Shown piece after piece: positions 25,623 to 33,522 of a DNA stretch of 42,382 nucleotides. The stretch comes from Fusobacteriaceae bacterium. GTDB lineage: Bacteria; Fusobacteriota; Fusobacteriia; Fusobacteriales; Fusobacteriaceae. Both the position numbers and the translations under genes were made by a program. A model generated the notes under the pieces. That model was not told the DNA's origin. It ran no database searches and saw only the letters and a list, made by a program, of their open reading frames with translations. The stretch covers positions 1-42,382 of the forward strand of contig CAAFPW010000110.1 of NCBI GenBank assembly GCA_900764925.1, in the 5' to 3' direction. Every line of letters starts with the position of its first letter. Within the stretch, counting starts at the first letter, position 1.

Positions 25623-26885
25623 TTAAATTTTATCTTTTAAGTATAACCAAGTTTTCTCAATTTCTTTTACATTATCATCTATTAATTTTTCTAATTTATT
25701 ATTATCATTTAAAACTTGAGCCAACTTTTTAGGAAACTCTCTAAAACCAATTATTTCATCTAAACCTTCTACGAACTCTAAATGTTTCCATCCTAACCAA
25801 TATTCTGTTCTTTGAAAATCAAGATCTTCTAACTCTTTTTCTAAAAAATTAGTCATCATGTTCCTATTACTATTTCCCTTACTATCTATAATTCTAAAGC
25901 CATAATATACATACCAATTAACTTCAATTCTTAAATATAATTTATCTCCATTATCAAGACTTTTTATAAAATACATCAATCCATAATATTTATTATTTTT
26001 AGACTTAGTATAATACTCTTCTATAAATTTCTCACTATAATCTTTATTTTCAGAATTAATATTTTTTTCTAAAATAATATTATATTTTGCTAATTCTAGA
26101 GTGAGTTTTTCTTCCAATTTTCTCCAATATTTAAGTTGTAACTCTTTTTTTACTTCTATCAAAATATCTGGAATATTAAAACTTATATCTAAATATTCAC
26201 TATTGGATAAAATTAAATTTTTTAGCTCCTCATTCAAACTTTTTTCCTCCTTATTTGTTATTTTTTTTAAAAGAAAATTATATTGAATAAGTGTTTCTCT
26301 AATTATTGGACTTTCTGCAGCTTCTTTTATACAGTATTCAATCCACTCAATTATATTTTCTCTATATGAAATAGTTTTTATTTTTACTTTCACATTTTCA
26401 GGAAGATTTTTTGTACTTATCTCACTAGGTTCATGACCATAAAGAGTTAAATACACCATTTCAATTTCATCTGATTGATAATTTTCACTTAATAAAGAAT
26501 TATAGTATCTATTTAATTGTTCATTTTGATCGTCTGCATAAATTTTATTTTCTATTATTATAGCTTTTTTCTTATTCTGATTATCTATTAATTTTATAAG
26601 TATATCAATTCTTCCACTATATTTTATAGAATATTCAGTAAAAACTTTGAACTCTTTAATTGAAATATTTTCTAGTTCCAAATTTTTTAAAAATAAATTT
26701 AAAAATATATATCCATAACTTTTATTTTTAAAAAGTTCACTTATAAATTTTGAATGCAGATTAACTTCATCAAATTCATTGCCTAATATTGAAAAAATAT
26801 TAAAATTATCTTTACAACTATTTAAAATTTTATATTTTTCATTGATTAAAGATAGTTTCTCTAAAAAAATTTTATACCTATACAT
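25623..26885 (-). CDS. PD-(D/E)XK nuclease superfamily protein (PDDEXK_4-like)
   Basis: A 420-residue protein with a nuclease core in the N-terminal half: an early Glu in NEFDEVNLHSKFISELF (about 35-52), Asp in SGRIDILI (about 90-97) and ExK in AIIIENKIYADDQNEQLNRYY (about 108-128). This is the pattern of the PDDEXK_4 family, whose members often appear as lone nucleases or in phage-defence neighbourhoods. The C-terminal half (about 220-420) is helical with conserved tryptophans (WYVYYGF, YWLGWKHLEF) and resembles nothing I can name. The coding sequence is visibly richer in A and T than its neighbours, hinting at transfer. Its ATG overlaps the thioredoxin-like stop (TAATG). Confidence 0.8.
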   Translation of the reverse strand: MYRYKIFLEKLSLINEKYKILNSCKDNFNIFSILGNEFDEVNLHSKFISELFKNKSYGYIFLNLFLKNLELENISIKEFKVFTEYSIKYSGRIDILIKLIDNQNKKKAIIIENKIYADDQNEQLNRYYNSLLSENYQSDEIEMVYLTLYGHEPSEISTKNLPENVKVKIKTISYRENIIEWIEYCIKEAAESPIIRETLIQYNFLLKKITNKEEKSLNEELKNLILSNSEYLDISFNIPDILIEVKKELQLKYWRKLEEKLTLELAKYNIILEKNINSENKDYSEKFIEEYYTKSKNNKYYGLMYFIKSLDNGDKLYLRIEVNWYVYYGFRIIDSKGNSNRNMMTNFLEKELEDLDFQRTEYWLGWKHLEFVEGLDEIIGFREFPKKLAQVLNDNNKLEKLIDDNVKEIEKTWLYLKDKI

Positions 26886-27379
26886 TAATTTTTCTCCATC
26901 TTATTTAATATCTCTTCAACTATATCATCAGCACGATATCCAGCAAAATACTCCTTACTTACATTTTCAAAACCAATATTTCTATACTTTGCAGGTCTTC
27001 CCACATATCTAGTCACAAACTCAAAGTTTTCATCTAAGATAGCAAGAGTAGGGATAACATATAGCTCCTCTGAAATTTTTAACTTCTCTCTAAGATACTT
27101 AAATCCTCTACCCTCTGTGATAATACTAAGTTTTATATTGGGATTTATCTGAGTCATCTTTACAAGCACAGGTATAGTCGCTCTTACATATGGACACCAA
27201 GACTCTGCACTAAGTAGGAAGTTATATGGCTTATCAAAGTTTTTTATCTTCTCCACATACTCATCACAGATAGATATAACCTTAGTTATCTCCGCAATTT
27301 TTTCTCTTTCCTCTCTACTTCCAATACTTAAAAATGTTTCATAACTCATTCCTGTTTCAAATAGTTCTCTGTACTCCAT
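26885..27379 (-). CDS. Thioredoxin-fold protein with a single active-site cysteine
   Basis: A 164-residue cytosolic protein of the thioredoxin superfamily, closest in pattern to the Thioredoxin_9 family. The strand and active site region is YNFLLSAESWCPYVRATIPVLVKM: WCPYV has only one Cys instead of CxxC. The conserved cis-proline is in YVIPTLAILD, followed by VTRYVGRP. With one Cys it cannot run the usual disulfide cycle; reduction of mixed disulfides or a binding role is possible. AAAGGTGG sits seven bases before the ATG at 27379, which favours it over the ATG at 27397. It is coupled to the PD-(D/E)XK gene and 29 bases after the HipA-like gene. Confidence 0.82.
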   Translation of the reverse strand: MEYRELFETGMSYETFLSIGSREEREKIAEITKVISICDEYVEKIKNFDKPYNFLLSAESWCPYVRATIPVLVKMTQINPNIKLSIITEGRGFKYLREKLKISEELYVIPTLAILDENFEFVTRYVGRPAKYRNIGFENVSKEYFAGYRADDIVEEILNKMEKN

Positions 27380-27408
27380 TTTTATACCACCTTTCATCTC
27401 TATTTTTA

Positions 27409-28605
27409 TTATGTATTTTTCATCTCTAAATGTTTTAAAGATATTTCAGCTCTCTCTCTAATAAAGCTCTCTGCTCTTCTTATTAAACTCTCTGATAGAT
27501 TATATTTAGAATGTCTTTTAAAAGAGAAATTTTTCAACTTTTCCAACCCCATGCGATGTCTTTTATTGACGTAGATTTTGGAAAGGGTATCAAAACTAAT
27601 TCCAATTCTATGTTTAGCATAGATAGTTTTTCCCTCTTCTACCTCATTTAAAAGCATAAAAAGTGAATTCCCATTGTCAAAAATTGGAGCTGGTCTTAGA
27701 ACCTCTCCTGTACTGTTATCAATTATCATCCCGTAATTTCCCAAATGTCTATCCTCGTTAAATATCAAGGAATCAAAAAGCATCAAATCCTCTATTTTTT
27801 CTCTTCCCATTATCTCTTCCACTCTTTTTAATAGCTTCTCCTCTGATCCAGCTCTCTCTTTAGTAGTTAGAAAATAATAGATAGGAACATAGCCCTCATC
27901 TTCACTTGTGAAAATTTTACAGGCTGAAACTTTTTTATTATGAAACTCTACAATATCATACTCTATATGCTCAAAACCCATTACCTCAGCCACTTGACAG
28001 AGGTAATACTCAGCCAGTGCCTCAACCCTATCCTCTGATGTATGTTTAATCAAAGTCAGTTCCCCATCTAAATTTGTCCAACACTTAGCCAACATCCCAT
28101 TGGTAGTATATTCAGGAGAAGTGTGAATATCCTCAACTATAGAACTTGCTATCTCCTTTTCTCCAAAAGCTATCAAAGATAACCTCTCACTAAATCTATT
28201 TTCATAGAGGTTGTAATCCTTCCATAAATAGATATTTTCATCCTCTGGAACTATCCAATAGGAATCATTTAATGAAAGCCCAAAGGATATATCTATATAG
28301 TTCATAAAGTTTTTAGAATCTAGCCCTTGAGTTTGAACCTCATAGTTTAAAATGCTCTCTATATTTTTTCTATTACTTGGAGCCTTTCTCCTTTTTATCC
28401 ACTCCTTTACCTTTGCTCCATTGAGTTTCTCACTTACTGGATAACTTCTAGGGAGTAGTTTCTCCTCAAGTATCTCTATCTTTTTTATATCATAATCTTT
28501 TATAAAAATCTCACTACCTATCTTTCCATACACAGGTACACATAGAAAAGTCATTATGGGAATATCTTTATTTTTTAATATATATTTTTTTCCACTCTTC
28601 CCCAT
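27409..28605 (-). CDS. HipA-fold kinase without a HipB partner
   Basis: A 398-residue kinase-like protein. The C-terminal part has the HipA signature: the ATP-lysine region GELTLIKHTSED (Lys187), the catalytic loop FNEDRHLGNYG (282-292) with Asp285 and Asn290, and the metal-binding IFDNGNSLF with Asp310. All key residues are kept, so it is likely active. The N-terminal 150 residues are not the usual HipA N1 domain and are unfamiliar. HipA kinases phosphorylate targets such as tRNA synthetases and are normally silenced by a HipB repressor encoded upstream; here ruvA is upstream and no HTH gene is near. It resembles stand-alone HipA-like kinases such as CtkA of Helicobacter in size. AGGAGGG lies four bases before the ATG. 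Confidence 0.83.
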   Translation of the reverse strand: MGKSGKKYILKNKDIPIMTFLCVPVYGKIGSEIFIKDYDIKKIEILEEKLLPRSYPVSEKLNGAKVKEWIKRRKAPSNRKNIESILNYEVQTQGLDSKNFMNYIDISFGLSLNDSYWIVPEDENIYLWKDYNLYENRFSERLSLIAFGEKEIASSIVEDIHTSPEYTTNGMLAKCWTNLDGELTLIKHTSEDRVEALAEYYLCQVAEVMGFEHIEYDIVEFHNKKVSACKIFTSEDEGYVPIYYFLTTKERAGSEEKLLKRVEEIMGREKIEDLMLFDSLIFNEDRHLGNYGMIIDNSTGEVLRPAPIFDNGNSLFMLLNEVEEGKTIYAKHRIGISFDTLSKIYVNKRHRMGLEKLKNFSFKRHSKYNLSESLIRRAESFIRERAEISLKHLEMKNT

Positions 28606-28624
28606 ATATCCCTCCTAACTGTTA

Positions 28625-29215
28625 TTAATATTTAACTTTTTTCAATACTGTCTTAATTGCTTCCTCTATGGACTTAAAGCTTCTTATCTCCTCTTTAGAT
28701 ACAAGGGAGTTGATCTCCTTTTGACTGTATCCCAAAGCTTCAAGAGCCTCATATAACTCATCTTCAATAGCAAAACTCTCCAAGATATCCTCGTCTTGAG
28801 TAAATAGATTTCCAATAGCTTTTAGTTTTCCTTTCAAATCAAGTATAACCTGTTGTGCCTTCTTCTCTCCAAGCTTCGGAACTCTTTTCAAGGTAGTATA
28901 ATCATTTTCAGCTACCACTCTTCTCAATTGCTCCACATCAAAGGTAGACATTATTGAAAGAGCAAGGGAAACCCCTACCCCTTTCACACCTAAAAGCATC
29001 TCAAAGAGGTTTCTCTCCCTCTCCTCTAAAAATCCAATAAGCTTAAAAGCATCTTCCTTTATGTAGTTGTAGATATATAATCTTACAACCTCTCCTGTCT
29101 TCACTCTATCATAAACTCTTAAAGAGATATTTACCTTATACCCTACACTATTTACATCTAGTGCTATATAATCCGGCTTTTTATACTCTACCTTTCCTTT
29201 TAAATATTCAAACAT
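28625..29215 (-). CDS. ruvA: Holliday junction branch migration protein RuvA
   Basis: A 196-residue protein that binds four-way DNA junctions as a tetramer and loads the RuvB motor. Domain I (1-63, OB fold, MFEYLKGKVEYKKPDYIALDVNSVGYKV), domain II with two helix-hairpin-helix motifs (LLGVKGVGVSLALSIMST and LKRVPKLGEKKAQQVILDLKGKL, about 70-135), and C-terminal domain III (about 148-196) that touches RuvB are all present at normal length. ruvB and ruvC are not in the window. Its ATG follows the uvrA stop without a gap, and AGAGGAG in the uvrA tail is the ribosome site. Confidence 0.97.
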   Translation of the reverse strand: MFEYLKGKVEYKKPDYIALDVNSVGYKVNISLRVYDRVKTGEVVRLYIYNYIKEDAFKLIGFLEERERNLFEMLLGVKGVGVSLALSIMSTFDVEQLRRVVAENDYTTLKRVPKLGEKKAQQVILDLKGKLKAIGNLFTQDEDILESFAIEDELYEALEALGYSQKEINSLVSKEEIRSFKSIEEAIKTVLKKVKY

Positions 29216-32185
29216 CTACTCTTTCTCCTCTTTTTTCTTTCTTCCTCTTTTAGCTTTTTCAACCTCAAGAGTTGTCTCTTCTTCAGCAACTTCTAAAATC
29301 TCTTTTTTCTTTCTAGTTTTCCTCTTCGGAACAGGAACAATCTTCTTATCATCCACTGCACTATCTAGCATTCTCTTGATATACTTTCCTGTATAGCTTC
29401 TCTCCACCTCGGCTATCTCCTCAGGAGTTCCACAAGCTACCACAGTTCCTCCTCTATCTCCACCATCTGGTCCTATATCTATTATATAGTCAGCTGTCTT
29501 TATCACATCTAGGTTATGCTCAATGATAACTACACTATTTCCCTTTTCAACCAATCTATTTAAAACTTCTAACAATTTTCTAATATCCTCAAAATGTAAC
29601 CCTGTTGTAGGCTCATCTAAGATATAGATAGTTTTTCCTTTGGTCATCTTAGAAAGTTCAGTAGCTAGTTTTATTCTCTGTGCCTCTCCTCCAGATAGGG
29701 TAGTTGCTGGTTGTCCCAGTTTGATATAGTCAAGTCCCACATCTATTAAGACTTTTAATTTTCTTTCAAGAGATGGAATGTTTTGGAAAAACTCATAGGC
29801 TTCAGCTACACTCATATTTAAAACATCAGAGATAGTTTTTCCTTTATAGAATACATCTAGTGTTTCCTTGTTATATCTCTTACCTTTACAAACTTCACAC
29901 TCCACATACACATCTGGCAAGAAGTTCATCTCAATTTTGATAATTCCAGCCCCTTGACAAGCTTCACATCTTCCCCCTTTCACATTGAAAGAGAATCTTC
30001 CCTTACTAAATCCGTGAGCCTTTGCATCCTTTGTTTCAGCAAATAGAGTTCTGATATCATCAAAAAGCTTTGTATATGTAGCTGGATTAGAACGTGGCGT
30101 TCTACCAATAGGGCTCTGGTCAATGTTGATTACCTTTTCCAAATACTCAGTTCCCTCTATATTTTTATACTCCAATGGATAGAGTTTTCCTTTGTTCAAC
30201 TTGTTAAATAGGGCTGGGAAAAGTGTGTGATTGATAAGGGTAGATTTTCCACTTCCACTCACCCCTGTCACCACTGTCATTACACCTAATGGTATCTCTA
30301 CATCTATATTTTTTAGATTGTTTCCCCTTGCTCCAATTATTTTTAAAGATTTATCCCAACTACGTCTACTACTAGGAACCTCTATCTTTAACTCACCTTT
30401 GAGATATCTTCCTGTAAGAGAATTAGGATTTTCCATTACCTCTTTAGGAGTTCCATGGGCTACAATCTCCCCACCATAGACTCCAGCTCTCGGTCCTATA
30501 TCTATGATCTCATCAGCTTGGATCATAGTATCCTCATCATGCTCTACAACTATTAGAGTGTTTCCTAAATCTTTTAATCTTCCCAAGGTAGCTAAAAGTT
30601 TATCATTGTCCTTTTGGTGTAGTCCGATACTTGGTTCATCCAATACATAAAGTACCCCTGTCAGTCCAGAACCGATCTGAGTAGCTAGTCTAATTCTTTG
30701 AGACTCTCCACCAGATAGAGTCTTTGTCTCTCTCCCTAGACTTAGATAGTCAAGCCCTACATTTATCATAAAAGATAATCTCTCTCTTATCTCCTTTAAA
30801 ATCTCCTTAGCTATCTTCTCTTGTTTAGGTGTGAGAGTTATCCCGTTGAAAAATATGAGAGCATCTTTTATACTCATATCACAAAGTTCCATAATATTCT
30901 TATCTCCAACTGTTACAGCAAGAACTTCTGGTTTCAATCTTTTCCCATTACACACCTTACAAACTCTTTCAATCATATACTTATTTTCGATCTCTTCCTT
31001 CATAGCATCAGAAAAAGTCTCATAGTATCTTCTCTCTAAGTTTTTTACAGCTCCCTCATACTCCTTATATCCATGAAATTGAAAATCCTCTCCCTCATAA
31101 TCAAATCTAAACTTCTCACTAGCTCCATGGAAGATGATATTCAAATCTCTCTCACTCATCTCTTTGATAGGTTTACTTATATCTATCTTAAAAGCTTTAG
31201 CCATAGCCTTAAAAATCTCCCAGCTATACCCCTTTCTACTAGAAGCTCCCGGAATATACATTCCTCCATCTAAGATAGATAGCTCCTCATCCTCTATGAG
31301 CTTATTCTCATCTACCTCCAACTTTTTACCAATTCCCTTACACTCTGGACAGGCACCAAAGGGAGCATTGAATGAAAAAAGACGCGGTGTCAAATCTGGA
31401 ATACTCACCTCATCATGTTCTGGACAAGCATAGTTTTCACTGTATGAAAAATCCTCTCCATTTACATTTAGTATTATCTTTCCATTAGATAGCTCAGAGG
31501 CACTTTCCACCCCTTGAGTAAGTCTACTTTGAAACTCCTTATCCTCTTTTCTCAAAACAACTCTATCTACAACTACCTCTATATTATGTTTTTTATTCTT
31601 ATCTAGGGTAATCTCATCTTCCAGATAGAGTATCTCTCCATTTACTCTAGCTCTTACAAATCCCTTTTTCAAAAGGTTTAAAAATAGATTTTTATGAGTA
31701 CCCTTCTTATCCTTTACAACAGGTGAAAGAATAATTATCTTATCCCCATCTTCAAATCTCTCAATAGCCCCTTCAACTATCTCCTCAATGCTCTGTTTCT
31801 CCACAGGTCTATTACACACAGGACAGTGAGCAATCCCTATATGAGCAAAAAGAAGTCTCATATAATCATATACCTCTGTTATAGTTCCCACTGTTGAACG
31901 GGGATTTCTATTTGTTGTTTTCTGTTCAATGGAGATAGCTGGAGCTAACCCCTCTATACTGTCCACATCTGGTTTTGTCATCTGTCCAATAAATTGTCTA
32001 GCATAGGCAGATAGACTCTCCACATATCTTCTCTGTCCCTCTGAATATATTGTATCAAAGGCAAGGGAAGATTTTCCACTTCCACTCACCCCTGTTATCA
32101 CTACAAATTTATTCTTAGGAATCTCTATATCTATATTTTTTAAATTGTGCTCTCTTGCACCTTTTATAACTATCTTGTCCAACAT
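29216..32185 (-). CDS. uvrA: UvrABC system protein A
   Basis: A 989-residue excinuclease subunit that finds bulky DNA lesions and loads UvrB. It has two ABC ATPase halves: Walker A GVSGSGKSS (32-40) and, near residue 640, GVSGSGKST, with signature motifs LSGGESQRIRLA and LSGGEAQRIKLA and Walker B VLDEPSIGLHQ and ILDEPTTGLHF. The C-terminal zinc finger CEACQGAGIIKIEMNFL...CEVCKGKRY is intact; the other zinc site reads CPEH...CPEC, with His in place of one Cys. About 45 extra residues after the usual end are very basic (KRKTRKKK, KRGRKKKEEKE). AGAGGTG (32195-32201) lies nine bases before the ATG at 32185, which rejects a GTG at 32197. It is the first gene of the long run. Confidence 0.97.
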   Translation of the reverse strand: MLDKIVIKGAREHNLKNIDIEIPKNKFVVITGVSGSGKSSLAFDTIYSEGQRRYVESLSAYARQFIGQMTKPDVDSIEGLAPAISIEQKTTNRNPRSTVGTITEVYDYMRLLFAHIGIAHCPVCNRPVEKQSIEEIVEGAIERFEDGDKIIILSPVVKDKKGTHKNLFLNLLKKGFVRARVNGEILYLEDEITLDKNKKHNIEVVVDRVVLRKEDKEFQSRLTQGVESASELSNGKIILNVNGEDFSYSENYACPEHDEVSIPDLTPRLFSFNAPFGACPECKGIGKKLEVDENKLIEDEELSILDGGMYIPGASSRKGYSWEIFKAMAKAFKIDISKPIKEMSERDLNIIFHGASEKFRFDYEGEDFQFHGYKEYEGAVKNLERRYYETFSDAMKEEIENKYMIERVCKVCNGKRLKPEVLAVTVGDKNIMELCDMSIKDALIFFNGITLTPKQEKIAKEILKEIRERLSFMINVGLDYLSLGRETKTLSGGESQRIRLATQIGSGLTGVLYVLDEPSIGLHQKDNDKLLATLGRLKDLGNTLIVVEHDEDTMIQADEIIDIGPRAGVYGGEIVAHGTPKEVMENPNSLTGRYLKGELKIEVPSSRRSWDKSLKIIGARGNNLKNIDVEIPLGVMTVVTGVSGSGKSTLINHTLFPALFNKLNKGKLYPLEYKNIEGTEYLEKVINIDQSPIGRTPRSNPATYTKLFDDIRTLFAETKDAKAHGFSKGRFSFNVKGGRCEACQGAGIIKIEMNFLPDVYVECEVCKGKRYNKETLDVFYKGKTISDVLNMSVAEAYEFFQNIPSLERKLKVLIDVGLDYIKLGQPATTLSGGEAQRIKLATELSKMTKGKTIYILDEPTTGLHFEDIRKLLEVLNRLVEKGNSVVIIEHNLDVIKTADYIIDIGPDGGDRGGTVVACGTPEEIAEVERSYTGKYIKRMLDSAVDDKKIVPVPKRKTRKKKEILEVAEEETTLEVEKAKRGRKKKEEKE

Positions 32186-32231
32186 AAATTCGTACACCTC
32201 TTTATCTATAAGTATTTATCTCTTATTTTAT

Positions 32232-32237
32232 ATTATA
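32232..32237 (-). promoter_or_regulatory. Possible -10 box of the uvrA operon
   Basis: TATAAT on the minus strand, about 47 bases before the uvrA start. No convincing -35 or extended -10 is seen and no LexA-like palindrome was recognised. The rest of the 278-base divergent space up to marC is AT-rich and holds only the marC promoter. Confidence 0.4.
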
Positions 32238-32399
32238 CACTATTTTTATCAATTTTACTTGTATTTTCTCTTTATTTTCTTTTTTACGATATTTGAACTC
32301 TTTTTTAGAAAATTGAAAGAATTTTTTACTCAAACTTTTATCATACCTTTTTATAACATTAAATATTCAAAATTTATATAAATTTTTCAAACTTAGAAA

Positions 32400-32428
32400 T
32401 TGACACCTACATAAAAAATAAATATAAT
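32400..32428 (+). promoter_or_regulatory. Full-consensus sigma70 promoter of marC
   Basis: TTGACA (32400-32405), 17 bases, TATAAT (32423-32428): a perfect match in both boxes and spacing. The start codon follows 36 bases later. Confidence 0.85.
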
Positions 32429-32463
32429 AAATAAATCAAATTACAGCGAGGGATGATTTTTAA

Positions 32464-33084
32464 ATGAATATCAGTATTATTTTTATTAACTCTTTGACAC
32501 TAATAGCTATTTTGAACCCCTTTGGAAATGTTCCACTCTTTATTGGAATGACAGAGGGAATGGAGAGGGAGACAAGAAGTAAACTTTTTAAATCAATAGC
32601 TGTTACAGGTTTCTTTATCACTTGGATTTTTAGCTTAATTGGGGAATTTTTAATGACGAATTTTTACAGAATAGATATGAATGAGTTAAAAATGGCTGGA
32701 GGCTTGATCTTAATTCTGATGTCTATAAAAAACCTAATATTTTCTCAAGCTAGAAGAAAAACTAGTGAGAGACAACTTTCCCAAGAGGAGCAGATCAAAC
32801 AGGCAATTATTCCTATGGCTTTCCCAATGTTAGTAGGTCCAGGAACTCTTACTACCGCTTTGATTGGAAGATCTGAACATGGACTTATCTCAAATAGTTT
32901 CTCTATCTTTATCGGTTTTATTCTAATCTATCTAATCTTGATGATTGGAAACTATCTTGAAAAAATCTTAGGAAAATTAGTTCTATATATACTATCTAAG
33001 GTTATGCAGATTTTTATTATGTCAATTGGATTTAGAATATTTTTCGATGGTTTTTCCCATGTTTTGGAATCAATAAATTTATAA
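32464..33084 (+). CDS. marC: MarC family integral membrane protein
   Basis: A 206-residue inner-membrane protein of the MarC/UPF0056 family with six hydrophobic segments. Family hallmarks are LTLIAILNPFGNVPLFIGMTEG near the N terminus and IIPMAFPMLVGPGTLTTALI in the middle (about 112-131), a repeat of the same NPxG/GPG membrane motif. The name comes from the multiple antibiotic resistance locus, but no resistance role has been shown; the function of the family is unknown. GAGGGA about ten bases upstream serves as ribosome site. It stands alone behind a full-consensus promoter, so strong expression is expected. Confidence 0.92.
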   Translation: MNISIIFINSLTLIAILNPFGNVPLFIGMTEGMERETRSKLFKSIAVTGFFITWIFSLIGEFLMTNFYRIDMNELKMAGGLILILMSIKNLIFSQARRKTSERQLSQEEQIKQAIIPMAFPMLVGPGTLTTALIGRSEHGLISNSFSIFIGFILIYLILMIGNYLEKILGKLVLYILSKVMQIFIMSIGFRIFFDGFSHVLESINL

Positions 33085-33109
33085 TTTTTTTAATTTTTAT
33101 CTTTACTTG

Positions 33110-33118
33110 TGGTATAAT
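33110..33118 (+). promoter_or_regulatory. Extended -10 promoter of the PH-like gene
   Basis: TGGTATAAT, about 40 bases before the start codon at 33158; the upstream -35 region is only AT-rich. Confidence 0.55.
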
Positions 33119-33157
33119 ATTATTATCAATCTATCTAAATAATTGGGAGGGGTATTT

Positions 33158-33475
33158 ATGTTACAAATAAAATTAGAAGAGGATGAAACAATAATATCTG
33201 AAGCACAAGCAGCACATGTTATACCAACTTTAATGATACCAAAACCACATCCAGGAATAGTTTATATCACAAATAAAAGAGTTGTATTTTCTCCAACTCA
33301 AGGGCGTCTACATTCAGAGTTTGAATACCCATTAAAAGATATAGAGTCATTTTCAGTAGGTATGTTAAACACATTAACACTTACAACAAAAGAGGGAAAA
33401 ACGCATAAAATAACAGGTATGTTTAACAAAAAACTAATCGAAGGCTTAACACAAGTAGGAATAAATAAAATTTAA
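33158..33475 (+). CDS. Small PH/GRAM-like domain protein
   Basis: A 105-residue soluble protein that looks like a single bacterial PH-like (GRAM-type) domain: N-terminal strands with EDETIISEAQAAHVIP, then GIVYITNKRVVFSPTQG, which is the typical 'lyxTnkRvvf' strand pair, then EYPLKDIESFSVGMLNTLTLTTKEGKTHKITG and a closing helix. No catalytic site is expected; such domains bind lipids or proteins, and the role here is unknown. GGGAGGGG lies just before the ATG at 33158; a TTG at 33143 is rejected. It has its own promoter and a strong terminator, so it is a one-gene unit. Confidence 0.78.
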   Translation: MLQIKLEEDETIISEAQAAHVIPTLMIPKPHPGIVYITNKRVVFSPTQGRLHSEFEYPLKDIESFSVGMLNTLTLTTKEGKTHKITGMFNKKLIEGLTQVGINKI

Positions 33476-33513
33476 AAAAAGAGGAGAATTTTTTAGTTCT
33501 CCTCTTAATTTTT
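33474..33513. terminator. Bidirectional terminator between the PH-like gene and nhaC
   Basis: AAGAGGAGAA (33479-33488) pairs with TTCTCCTCTT (33497-33506) over ten bases with an eight-base loop. The plus strand continues with AATTTTT; the minus strand runs into T7. It serves both convergent genes. Confidence 0.88.
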
Positions 33514-33522
33514 ACATTTATT

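Noticed and set aside
27409..28605. HipBA toxin-antitoxin pair
   Set aside because: The HipA-fold kinase is present but no small HTH gene lies within the unit or on the other strand nearby.
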